DNA of 26,340 bases from Asterionellopsis glacialis (GCA_014885115.2 WKLE02001366.1:5517-31856), one strand, 5' to 3'. Positions 8,248-18,312 are shown, counted from the stretch's first letter. Numbers and translations: made by a program. Notes: a model not told the origin generated them from the sequence alone.

Positions 8248-9902
8248 ATGCCTTCTCCCCACGCAAAAGCCACACCAAAAGCCGAAACCATGAAGGATGC
8301 AGCGGCATCTCAAAACATTGGTGCTGATGTTGATACAGCCGAAAAGAATTTTCGTCAACTCCAAAAGAATATGAAACATTTGTTGCAGCAACTCAAAGAT
8401 CAACATGAAGCAATGTTATTGCTCAATGAAAAACGTATTCAGGTGAGCTAGGTTGATCGCATGTGGGGTAATTTTCACGTGTATATGCATTCGTTCGTGC
8501 AATTATGTTTGGTACAGTTGAAGAACCAATTAATCCATTCGTATCCAAGGCCTTTCACTCAAACTGTACTCTTTGCTTCTCCTTTCGCCTATTTGCGTAG
8601 ACTGCTACAAGTCTTGATGCGTTTGTGGCAGATACACCACTTAACAAGGTAGCTGGTGTTGTCAATCTGGATGAAGTCAAGGCATCCTTATTCAAGGTAA
8701 AACTTGTAGAACCTACTATTGACCAGTATCAGCCTGCTCAAGCACAAGCACAACAACACGTGAATCCCCCAGTGGTGAAGAAAAAGGCTTCGATTCCTCC
8801 ACCACCAATTACCACGTCTAAATCTGTTGATACCCATGAAACAGAAGTTATCAGCCCATCTCATTCTTCGTCATCCTCCGCAGCATCTAGCTCGGATAAT
8901 GACAACAATAATAAGAAAGAAGGGTCTTCTCATGATGGTATCAGTGAATCAGACGAGGAAGTAGAACAAGAAGAAACTGCTGAAACTGAAGAACATGTTG
9001 TTCAACAAATGCAAGAAGAATCTACCACTGTATCTTCCATGTTGGCTAACAATAACAGGCCCGTGAGTCGTCAAAGCAGTACTGGCAGCAACAGTAGTCA
9101 CAGTGGCCACTGTGCAACTACGCTCACAACTACAAATGTTGCTCCTCCCAATAACAATATCAGCAGCAAGACTGCAGCTATGATCCCCATGTCTGAAATT
9201 GAATGTGATACAAGTATTAAAGTTGCACCACCTGAATTTTTTGATATTGAAAATTCGTTTGCTGCAATTGTTCAAACATCCTATAAACTCAACAAGATGT
9301 ATGCAGATCAATATGATGAACAATTGGTTAGTTACGTGGACAAATGGATTACCACTGTTTCGTCTAGAATTGATTCCTTGTTGGGAGAATTTCAAGATCA
9401 TATCGAAAAGCTTGAACATTACCGAAGTAAAATTGAAAAAATGAATGCTGAAGTGGAATTGGCCGAAAGTAAGGGCAAAAGCTTGGGAAAGCGTAAATTG
9501 GAAAAATGGGAACGCAACAAGTTGAAATTGAATGGTGCACGTGAAGCGCATGATTCCTATGGTGAATCTCTGTATTTGTTGATGGAAGAAGTGACGGAAC
9601 GTGCATGGAGAGATATTTTTCCTGTATTGTTGCGTACTTTGGAATTTCAAATGAATCATTCACAAGATGATGCCAAGGTGTGTACAAAATTATCTACTAG
9701 CATACAAGAATTGTATCGCATTGGTTACGAAGAAGGAATTTCTCCATCAGGACGTTTAGAGCAGTTGAAGTCACAAAAACCTGAAGCATTATATACTGGA
9801 TTGCGTGATCATGTAGTCCCACCTGTTACAAAGTCACCATCAACAACACCCCCACAAAGCCAACAAGTCTATTCTTCTTCAGCAACAGCTGTATCCTTTT
9901 AA
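8248..9902 (+). CDS. BAR-like domain protein with long disordered insert (paralogue B, two exons)
   Basis: Exons 8248-8442 and 8601-9902; the intron 8443-8600 (158 nt, GTGAG...GTAG) is in phase 0 at the same codon as in paralogue A. The product is 498 aa. Residues 26-80 form the first helix (ending T-A-T-S-L-D-A-F-V-A-D-T-P-L, matching T-A-I-S-F-E-A-L-V-A-N-T-P-L in A). Residues about 95-280 are disordered, with Pro, Ser, Asn and Glu runs. Residues 284-460 are long helices; the KWERNKLKLNGAREAHDSYG stretch is identical to A. The C-terminal tail is Ser/Pro/Gln-rich. The insert shares almost nothing with that of A except charge and disorder. Tandem same-strand placement with about 1.07 kb between them points to local duplication. 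Membrane-curvature function is inferred from the BAR pattern. Confidence 0.85.
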
Positions 9903-10969
9903 AAAAGAAAACAAGCCTTTAAAAAATAAATGCCGATGCATATTGCATGATTAACAGATGAACAGAAAAATCATAAGTGTTTAATAGTATATAATTTTTG
10001 TTGCGAGTTATATTTTTTCAGTAAACAAGAATCCAAACAAACTATTCCAAGGAAACCTGAAGACTCCATATTGTGATTAAACGTTTATCATATTAGCTTA
10101 ACATATTCAAAATTACAATATCTCTTCTGGTGCTTCAATCAATAAAATCATGTCTGTTGATATTGATCTGGATATTGAATAGTTAGAGTAGTTCTCTAGA
10201 GCAGATCAGGTCATTTGGCTGCCCAAATTTGATTTGTCTAAGAATTTCTTTGTCGTACCGGTATTGGATTCTTGAAAAAGTGGGGCACACTCTACGTCAT
10301 GCATGAAACTGCATTTCGGGGAATAAACCTATTGCTGAAAGCTAATTAAGAGTGGAGTTCGGCTTCAACTAGAAATTCATTATCACGATTAACACTTAAG
10401 TGATTTTTTTATATTATTTTCAAGCAAATGCTGACGTCCAATGTGGGACAAAAATATTCCGAATGGATGGTAGTGTAGCGTCAGCATGCGTTCACAATAG
10501 TTTGTTATTCAGGGTCAAATAATATTTGGTTTTAGACATAGAGTCATAATAATGACTAGAGTTTGTCCGGAATAATAAATATCGGACCTATAATTGCAAC
10601 TTAATCAATAGCGTATGTAGAAAAGCCTCAGAATATTTTTTAATATTTCGGTTCGCGATTCCATTATTTTCTATAATCACATTGAAATTGGGTCCAGGGC
10701 AATACAGTACTAATTGAAATAATATATATATAAGAATCGTGCATCTCGAATGCCGTACCGCAAGCAGGTACTTACTCCGAGGGTCAGTTACGTACCTACT
10801 ACGTTCCTATGAGTAGGTCCTCTAGTTGGTTGTTAATCAAGACCCTACCAAGAAGAGAAATAATATTAATAGGAGAAAAAAACTCAGATCGATACACGAT
10901 CGACTGTAATAAATAGTTATCATCTCGTTCTCAACTCTTGTTTAAACGGAATAATAAAGATAGTAGAGA
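9903..10969. promoter_or_regulatory. Intergenic and 5' region of the receptor gene with CRE-like pair
   Basis: No gene seen. It contains ATGCTGACG at 10428-10436 and its exact reverse complement CGTCAGCAT at 10479-10487, embedding TGACGTC (10432-10438) and GCGTCA (10478-10483). TGACGT and TGACGC are the core words of CO2/cAMP-responsive elements described in Phaeodactylum tricornutum. The part at about 10755-10825 is rich in GTAC and TAGGT words. The region ends at ATGATG (10970). Confidence 0.4.
10428..10487. promoter_or_regulatory. Inverted pair of CRE-like sites
   Basis: Two 9-bp perfect inverted arms (10428-10436 and 10479-10487) separated by 42 bp, each containing TGACG. They lie about 490-540 bp upstream of the cyclase-receptor ATG, which would fit cyclic-nucleotide feedback. 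That link is inference. Confidence 0.4.
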
Positions 10970-13900
10970 ATGATGACACTAACAAGAAGACGAAGCTTAC
11001 AAAACCACAGACAACGCCGTGCTACAAAAATGCATCCATCGTTTAGCAGAGCAAATTTTGCATTGAAGCTCTGTCTCGATATCGTTTGTCTACTAGGATG
11101 CATTGCTAGTGTGAGTAATGCTCAGTCGTCATTGTCTTCATCGATGGATTGTATCCAACCAACTTCAGTCAATCTATGGAGCAACAATCTTACATTCGAC
11201 GGCAATAGCACTAATTATACTCCAACTTTTAGAGTAGGCGTTCTAGCTATCCGCGGATTTGACGCAGCCAAAGAAGAATTCGATACAACATTTTCGAAGT
11301 ATCTAACATTGTCGTTAGGACCCAAATTTGATCCACCAATAAAATTTGAAATGGTACCATTAGATTTTATATCGCTCTTTACCTATGTTGAAACCAAACA
11401 AGTTGATTTCATTTATGTAAACCCTTCGGCATTTTCATGTATTGAATCTGAATACGGTGCTAATTCGTTAGTTTCACAAATAAGCCGTCGATTGGTGGGT
11501 GGACAAGAATATCACTTAACAAAGTTTGGTGGTGTTATCTTTACACAAGCTAATCGGTCTGATATACAGTCTCTAGAAGATATACGTGATCAAATAGTGG
11601 CTTGCGCTTCCATAAGTGGATTAGGTAGTGGTCAAATGCAATTTCGTGAATTGGCAAAAGTGGGGCTNNNNNNNNNNNNNNNNNNNNNNNNNNNNNNNNN
11701 NNNNNNNNNNNNNNNNNNNNNNNNNNGGTGTTTTAAATGGTGACTTTGATATAGGATTTGTTCGAACAGATCAATTGGAACGAACTAAAGATCCCGTTAG
11801 TGGTGAATTTATTGATAAATCCTTATTGAAAATTATCAATACCAAGAATGATTTACAAATAGATGGCACGAAGTTTCCTTTTGAATCGTCCACCCCACTA
11901 TATGCCGAATGGAATGTTGCAGCCCTCACTCATGTTCCTGATGAGGTTGGGAAAGCACTCCAAACAGCTTTGCTACAACTAGATGATCATGCGTTTGTCG
12001 GTGGTATCCTTGACGAATGTTTGCAAAGAACTGGTTGCACTATTGCCAGCGATGACGATGATCTTGAAAGCAAGGAATGTTATATAGAGTGCGTTGCTAG
12101 TCTAGACCCGACGGACTACAAACGATGCGACACAACAACTGAATTGGCGCTGACAGCTTACCATGCTAAGTTACAAGGAAGGTATGCAGGTTGGAGATCG
12201 ACCTTGAGTTATATGCAATTACGGAATATGCAAGAAGAAACAGGATTCATTTCCAAAGATCTGGAAACTGGTTCATATCGATGCGTACGAAGCAAAGAAA
12301 TTTATGATGCTATTGTTTGTCCATCTGGTCACTTTCGGAAAACATTGCAAGATGTCATGACAGGATGTGATCAAGCAGGATTGGCATGTAAAGACGGCCA
12401 CCAATGCGTTTGCAAACCATGTGTTAAGGCATATGATATTGATGTCTTTCCCTTGTATCAAGAAAATGGATTACGAGTAACTTCGTCCATTAGCGAAGAA
12501 GATAGCAGTGGTGGTTGTGGACGATTTAGCGTGTGTGGCAAAGTACAACAGCGAAGTTCTATTACATTTAGGGCAGTCGATAACAAGAAGCGAGAAGGAC
12601 TTCATTTGACGATCAGGTTATGGGAAGGTGACGTTTCACGTGATTTGACTGCAACACTTGTTCCAGGCACAAACCATACCTATGAATTTGTCATTCCAAC
12701 GATTGGTAGTCTGGTAGGAACTAAAATTTTGCAAATCTTTGCGAACGGAAAACAAATTCCAGAAAGTCCTATTCGATTACAAGTCGACGAACCTAACTGT
12801 GAAGAAATTACAGGTAGTACTCTGACAGAACCTGATAGCTTTGGCCAATGTATTTGTGACGAATCCTCGAGTCAGATTGGTGACAAGTGTGTCGCTCATA
12901 AAATTCTATTTCCATCTATAATTCTTCCAATACTCATTTTGACCGGTTTGGGGATCTTTCTGTACATTAATAAGAAGCGCAAACAAGCTGACTCAGTATG
13001 GTCTGTCCAACCAGAAGAACTTTGCTTTACTGATCCCCCTGAAATCGTAGGTCGTGGTACATTCGGACTTGTCTTGTTAGCAGAATACAGAGGAACAGAA
13101 GTTGCTGTAAAACGAGTAATCCCACCAAAAAGTATGGATAAGAGAGATAGTCAAGGGACTATGTCTACTACTATGGCAGAGATTGATGAGAGATATTCAA
13201 TTCTTGGAAAGGGCGATTCAAATCTTTCCGCAATGGAAGAGGAAATAAATGTCACGAGCAGTAGCAACATCAACAGTGAAAGTGAGGGTAGCAATAGGAA
13301 GACACCTAAGCGTTCGGCATCCTTTACCAGGCTTGATTCAAGGAGGGCGAGTTTCTTTGACTTTGATAGTACCAATAGTTCTAGGCATAAAAGAAGAAGC
13401 TCGTTTCTCCGATCTGGTTCCTCTGAATCTGATGAAAATCGTTCGTCACCACTGACGAGACAAGGCAGTGCATTGGGAAATGGTGGACATTCCCGAAGAG
13501 GATCTATTCAATCCGTGAATTCTTCAAATAATCGAAGAGGATCAATTCAATCCACAAGTTCTTCAAATCACCGAAGAGGATCAATTCAATCCACGAGTTC
13601 TTCAAATCATCGAAGAGGATCAGTTCAATCAGCAGGTTCAACAAATGTGGATGATCCTGCTCTTGTGATGCCTAAAACTGCAGTGGGATATTCAACTCGA
13701 AGAAGTATAATCACACCACCACAAGTAGGAACCTCCAAAGAAGGCAACGGAGATAAGGGAGTAAGTGTTCCTGGAGTGACAGCGAAGTCAGACAATAACT
13801 TTGGAATGACATCTGGTGCAATGATGTCTGGCACCATGTCTGGTGCATTTGGTAGCAAGAGTATCATGAACTTTCGTGCCACTCTACAAAATCGGTTAGC

Positions 13901-15371
13901 GTTTAGATCATCCGATGATTATTCCATTTTGAAGGCAGATTTCATTGCTGAAATGCGTCATCTAGCAAAGTTGCGACATCCGTGCATTACAACAGTCATG
14001 GGTGCTGTCATTGAAAAGAAACACGAACCCATGTTAGTTATGGAGTACATGAATCACGGATCGTTGTACGACATACTTCACAATGAATCCATGATGTTGG
14101 ATGGAGAGATTATCTTGCCTATTTTAAGAGATGTCGCCCAAGGTATCCGTTTCCTCCATTCAGCACAACCTCAATGCATCCATGGTGATTTGAAGGCACA
14201 GAATGTTTTGGTAGATGATAAGTTCCGTGCCAAGGTCGCTGACTTTGGTTTGTCGCAGAAACGACGAGTAGGTGCGACGGGTACGCCCTTGTGGATGGCA
14301 CCTGAACTGTTACGTGGTGAGAGTGAGAATACAGCTGCATCAGATATATATTCTTTTGGTATTATGTTGTACGAAGTATATTCTCGCAAGGACCCGTATG
14401 AGGGTGAAAATCACCAACATGTATTGCAATTGGTAATGGATCCCAAGGTGAACAAACGCCCACCCATTCCCATGGGATGCCCAACCCAAATTATGAATCT
14501 CATGACAGATTGTGTTCATCCTAAACCTGAACAACGCTTATCATCATCTGAATTGGATTTACGTCTGAAACGTTTTGAAGTGAAATCTGTTGAACCTGGG
14601 TATAAAGATTTTTCTTTCCGTTCAAGGGCACAACGAAGTAAGCATACGTCCAAGGCGTTAAGGAATGAAGAATTGCTATCAGAGGTTTTCCCCAAACACA
14701 TTGCGGAAGCTTTGCGAGATGGACGAAAGGTAGAACCAGATTCACGTGATTGTGTCACTGTATTCTTTTCACAATTAGTTGACTTTGAAGCTCTGTGTTC
14801 AACCATGGATGTAGTCAAGGTAACCGATTTATTGGATCGTTTGTATGGAAAAATCGATGAATTGGCATCCAAGCATGGAGTATTCAAAATTGAAACTATT
14901 GGTGATATATACATGTCAGTTACAAACCTAGCTGAAGAACAGGATGAGGACCATGTGAAGCGTATGGCACAATTTGCTATAGATGTTCTCAATGTAGCCT
15001 CTAGTGATACATTGATTGACGAAGATGACCCCTCCAGGGGGTTTGCACCTGTACGTATTGGATTTCATACAGGTCCAATAATTGCCAATGTTGTGGGGAC
15101 GCGTACACCCAAATATACCATATTCGGTGACACGGTGAATGTTGCATCACGTATGGAATCTAATTCTGAATGTAATCGTATCCAGTGTTCAGATCGTTCT
15201 GCCTCCTTACTTCAACAACAATGGCCTGAAGTCAAATTAAATCCAAGAGGTCCATTGTATATCAAAGGTAAAGGTTCAATGGAAACATTTTGGGTGAATG
15301 AAGATGGTAGTAATATGGATGGTGATAATGGTGGTGAACAACAAAACGCTATATCTGAAAATATACTGTAA
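10970..15371 (+). CDS. Receptor with PhnD-type ectodomain, TKL-like kinase and class III cyclase domain
   Basis: About 1466 aa, interrupted by 59 Ns; frames on the two sides differ, so the gap size is wrong or hides an intron. A signal peptide (h-region after the ATG at 11030) is followed by a PhnD-type periplasmic-binding domain (about 11215-12025), a Cys-rich segment (12071-12430), a filamin-like beta region (12530-12800), one membrane helix (12899-12967) and a kinase domain (13030-14580). The kinase keeps G-R-G-T-F-G, the VAVK Lys (13110), HGDLKAQN (14181; no Arg before Asp, non-RD), DFG (14241) and APE. An insert of about 260 residues lies between VAVK and helix C. The class III cyclase domain (14660-15300) keeps E-T-I-G-D (Glu 14892, second metal Asp 14904) and V-N-V-A-S-R-M, but the first metal Asp is Gln (14772-14774), and the base-selecting position that is Cys in guanylyl cyclases is Thr (15117). 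Glu favours GTP. Topology puts the binding domain outside and the kinase and cyclase in the cytosol. ATG 10970 or 11030 may be the start. Confidence 0.85.
11668..11726. other. Assembly gap, 59 Ns
   Basis: It lies inside the PhnD-type domain. Upstream codons start at positions 2 mod 3 and downstream codons at 0 mod 3. If no intron is hidden, the true missing length is 1 mod 3 (for example 58 or 61), not 59. Confidence 0.95.
13494..13649 (+). repeat. 39-bp tandem repeat, four copies, encoding R-R-G-S sites
   Basis: Copies at 13494, 13533, 13572 and 13611 encode RRGSIQSTSSSNH with few changes (the last copy is RRGSVQS). Copies 2 and 3 differ by only two bases, so recent unit gain is likely. They sit in the Ser-rich insert inside the kinase N-lobe. 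Each unit has the basic-basic-x-Ser consensus of PKA/PKG-type kinases. Confidence 0.9.
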
Positions 15372-15467
15372 GGGAAACAGTATTACAGAGAATAAGGGTA
15401 TACGTATCATAGAAATATATAGAATGTATTCTCATTAATACTTTTAAAATTATATATATGTGTCTCA

Positions 15468-16301
15468 TTACAAACTTTTGTAGTCATACTTTTTCTTTTC
15501 CAGTTCCTCTAAATCTTTGTTTGTTGATTGTGTATCTTGTCTGATAATGTAAGATATCAAAAGCATAAACACATTCCCTGCCGTTATGGCAACATGTTGA
15601 GCAGGAAATTCCTCTGACGCTGTTGCTTCCGTATTTTCCGAGTTACCACCGCCTTTGATTACACCTAAAGTTAATATCGACAGTAGTGGAAATATTATTG
15701 CAAAAATCCAAGCAATGGCTTGTAATGAAAGACGCGTGGTCGCTGACAGTAAAGATGTATTGAAGGTGTTAAATGACACTTCGATTACAAGAATGGAAGC
15801 ATAGATACCATGCAAAATATAGCGCCATTTATATTCACTAGGAAATGCAAAAATCATGGTCCAGAAACCCGCAATCAGCAACATGGCTGCGATTTTCATG
15901 GCACGATTCATATGACTTTCTAATTCTTGCGCTTCCAATCGTAATTGTTGAATGACATCTGATTGAACAGTTTCATCCAAAAACATTTCTTCTGGATTGC
16001 CATTCCTTATTGGTGGTCTTGTTGTGGTTTGCTTTCGTTGACGAAGAGACCTTTTCATTTTTTTACAGTATTGTGTGCCTTTGTATTTTTTTGGAACGGG
16101 TGTGAAGAAACTGCTTTTCTTTGCTTTGTCTCTTCGTTTGCTACAAAATGAGAAACGATTGTGCGATTCAAATCGTACTATTATAATTATTGTGGCACAG
16201 TCAGCAGTATTATTCAATGCATGCACAAAAAATAATAATAATAATTTCCACAGCTTGCGAAGGAAAAAAAGCTTACGCTTATTTATAAAACTTGAATTCA
16301 T
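15468..16301 (-). CDS. Four-helix membrane protein, unknown function
   Basis: 277 aa from the first ATG; an internal ATG at codon 82 (complement of 16056-16058) would give a 196-aa protein that keeps all clear helices. The long form begins with a basic and hydrophobic stretch (9-29) that could be a signal anchor, but the coding sequence there is low-complexity and AT-rich, so the short form is quite possible. Hydrophobic helices lie at about 134-153, 160-180, 191-215 and 235-253, with a short helical region before them (108-131) and a charged Lys/Glu tail. I do not recognise the family. The stop is 96 bp from the stop of the receptor gene, so the two genes are convergent. Confidence 0.65.
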   Translation of the reverse strand: MNSSFINKRKLFFLRKLWKLLLLFFVHALNNTADCATIIIIVRFESHNRFSFCSKRRDKAKKSSFFTPVPKKYKGTQYCKKMKRSLRQRKQTTTRPPIRNGNPEEMFLDETVQSDVIQQLRLEAQELESHMNRAMKIAAMLLIAGFWTMIFAFPSEYKWRYILHGIYASILVIEVSFNTFNTSLLSATTRLSLQAIAWIFAIIFPLLSILTLGVIKGGGNSENTEATASEEFPAQHVAITAGNVFMLLISYIIRQDTQSTNKDLEELEKKKYDYKSL

Positions 16302-16638
16302 AGTACTTCTTACAAAAATTTGCGAGCACTGTATTATTGATATCCAAATATTATATTATAGAATCAAAGTAAAGAACATTTTTAAAAGATACACAAAATT
16401 GAAAGAAACCTTTTTTACTATTCGGCATAGATAGGACCTTATACAGACTTCCAACCTCCTCAGCCAGCTGCATCTGACATCATCTATATCTCTGCGTGTT
16501 CTCTCCCGTTATATTTTTAGAATAACCCTAATATTGGAATCAAAATATATAGATATTAGAGATTAAGTACATTTTTCGGGTAATGAGGGGTCTTTCTGTT
16601 CTGGTAGACTAGGACTAGTCTAGTCCTAAAGTACATGC
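16302..16638. other. Intergenic, AT-rich
   Basis: No gene seen. A perfect hairpin TAGGACTA-GTC-TAGTCCTA lies at 16610-16628, just past the stop of the small minus-strand ORF at 16639. Confidence 0.4.
16610..16628. repeat. Perfect 8-bp hairpin with 3-nt loop
   Basis: TAGGACTA (16610-16617) and TAGTCCTA (16621-16628) are exact reverse complements around GTC. It lies 10 bp downstream of the stop of the doubtful small ORF; no run of T's follows, so a terminator role is not supported. Confidence 0.5.
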
Positions 16639-16863
16639 TCATACAGTCGCAAGAAACCTGACAAGGTGTTCGGTAAGTGCAGAAAAATCACCAGGCACTG
16701 ACTGTACTGTTCTGTATGGATCAAAATTTGCTACCAAAGGTATGACACATAGTCCTATGAAAGGTTCAGGCATGCTCTTTTTAATCTTCAGCGAAGAGTT
16801 GAATGCATTCTTTGAAGAAGTTTCAGTTTCTTTTTTACTATGTACCACAATGTGTTGGGACAC
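16639..16863 (-). CDS. Doubtful 74-aa ORF
   Basis: 74 aa with no recognised domain. The last 45 residues (from M-P-E-P-F-I-G-L-C-V-I-P-L-V) look protein-like, with mixed hydrophobic and charged residues. The first 30 are low-complexity Lys/Ser/Thr. It could be a small gene, the last exon of a gene with unseen upstream exons, or chance. Nothing in the next 155 bp upstream supports an earlier exon. Confidence 0.3.
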   Translation of the reverse strand: MSQHIVVHSKKETETSSKNAFNSSLKIKKSMPEPFIGLCVIPLVANFDPYRTVQSVPGDFSALTEHLVRFLATV

Positions 16864-17018
16864 TCAGTGGTCTACTGTTATTGTATTTAACTGAAACCAA
16901 ACCAGATGCATAAAATATAGGTTTCGCAAAAGTATTCTGTCGATACATTTTATAGATTTACATTTTTTCCCTCGTTTTCGTATCGATCCTCTCATTTCCT
17001 TGTAAGAAATCTTCACTA

Positions 17019-17687
17019 TTACACATACCAGTACTCATCAGCACAAGTATTGCAAATAGTCAACTTTGATATTAGGATTTTGTCGTCGCTAAACTCAAGC
17101 TCTTCGTGCCCGCTTGCACATGCATAACGCCCAGATCCACTTGTGACCATATTATAATAACCTCGGTCCGAGCTTGAAAGACTTATCTGAGAGTCAAAGA
17201 GGTTATCTTTTTCATTCATATCAAAGTTGTAAATACAGTGTCCAATACTATCATCTTGAGGGAACTTGTCTGTTTCAGGTACCTGCACATAGCTGCATTG
17301 GAGTAAGCCGACGAGTGCATGGCTGTCTGCATCATAGACATCTATACTGTCTCTTGCACCCCCATCAGTTGATTCGCTTTCGATATCGTCATAATAGGTT
17401 AAAAGACCTAGATATACACATTGATGGGAGCTACCTTTACCGGCGCTATCTTTAGAACCTTTACTTCCTAAATTCCTTCTTGCTGTGTTCCCTCCCTCAA
17501 TATTAGTTCTCTTACTGATTTCCCCGCGGACGCCTCTTTTCTTCTTTAAATTTAATTTGCGCCCACCATCGTCGACACCATTCTTTGCATTTTTGTCTTT
17601 TTTAAAATGGTTGAAGCCCGATGTTGGAGTCACGAGAAATAATGTAAATAAAGTTGCTAAACTGATGATGAGTTTTGAAATTCCCAT
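17019..17687 (-). CDS. Secreted protein with AOC/dirigent-like barrel pattern
   Basis: 222 aa from the chosen ATG (complement of 17685-17687), which starts a clean signal peptide: basic n-region, hydrophobic core about 6-19, then T-P-T-S-G-F. An upstream in-frame ATG at 17750 would bury this signal behind 21 residues. Residues 26-85 are basic and low-complexity. Residues about 88-222 show D-V-Y-D-A-D-S-H-A-L-V-G, a C-x-Y pair, H-C-I-Y-N-F and M-V-T-S-G-S-G-R-Y-A-C-A-S-G, resembling the G-G-T-G-x-Y strand turn of allene-oxide-cyclase/dirigent barrel proteins. Six Cys in the mature part fit disulphides in a secretory compartment. The S-G-F at the cleavage site is a weak variant of the diatom plastid ASAF motif, so plastid targeting cannot be excluded. 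Enzyme activity is not claimed. Confidence 0.65.
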   Translation of the reverse strand: MGISKLIISLATLFTLFLVTPTSGFNHFKKDKNAKNGVDDGGRKLNLKKKRGVRGEISKRTNIEGGNTARRNLGSKGSKDSAGKGSSHQCVYLGLLTYYDDIESESTDGGARDSIDVYDADSHALVGLLQCSYVQVPETDKFPQDDSIGHCIYNFDMNEKDNLFDSQISLSSSDRGYYNMVTSGSGRYACASGHEELEFSDDKILISKLTICNTCADEYWYV

Positions 17688-18312
17688 CTTTGAAAATTGA
17701 AAACGGATGCTGAGGTTGTAAGTCTTCTGATCTAATGACAAGGTCAACAAATACTAGCTTGACTTCTGTAAGTTTGATTTATCTGCAAAGGATATATATA
17801 TTTCATCTATCTCCACGGGGTGTAGAGGTAGATGCCCCGGGCAACGTCTTTGTGACAAAAATTTTGGCAAGAGACTTGGATGCTCATCACAGATGATAAG
17901 CGTTGAAATTTGAAAATTGAACGCAGCATCCAATCATTCAAATCTGAGGACCTGTATTCCATGTAACGCTCGCTCTACTATGTAACACCCATCCAAAAAA
18001 TTGTATTTTCACTTTCATTTCGAACGCAAGTATATTAAATGTGAAACGAGACAAAGTACCACGAGGAAAAGTACAGTACTCCTATTTATAAAATTTTTAT
18101 TGCATATAAAAATCTATTATATAAATCACAATATATAAGCGCTCTCATTGTTTGTTTATTGCTCCGCCTTTTCTTGATAATAATGTGTTCCTGCTGCTGT
18201 GGTCGTTCGGTTCATAATGCATAATGTGGTACTGTACCTGTCTGGTACACAGGACCAACACGTGCTATATCTTAGGTAGGTACTAGAGAAAAGTTAGGAA
18301 ATACGGTACGTG

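Noticed and set aside
8949..9659. 236-codon minus-strand ORF
   Set aside because: It is antisense to exon 2 of BAR-like paralogue B, where the plus-strand frame is conserved with paralogue A.
10630..10670. GGTTCGCGATTCC resembling a tRNA T-loop
   Set aside because: No matching acceptor stem, D-arm or anticodon arm could be found around it.
16610..16628. Hairpin as a transcription terminator
   Set aside because: No T-run follows on either strand, and intrinsic terminators of this kind are not expected for nuclear eukaryotic genes.
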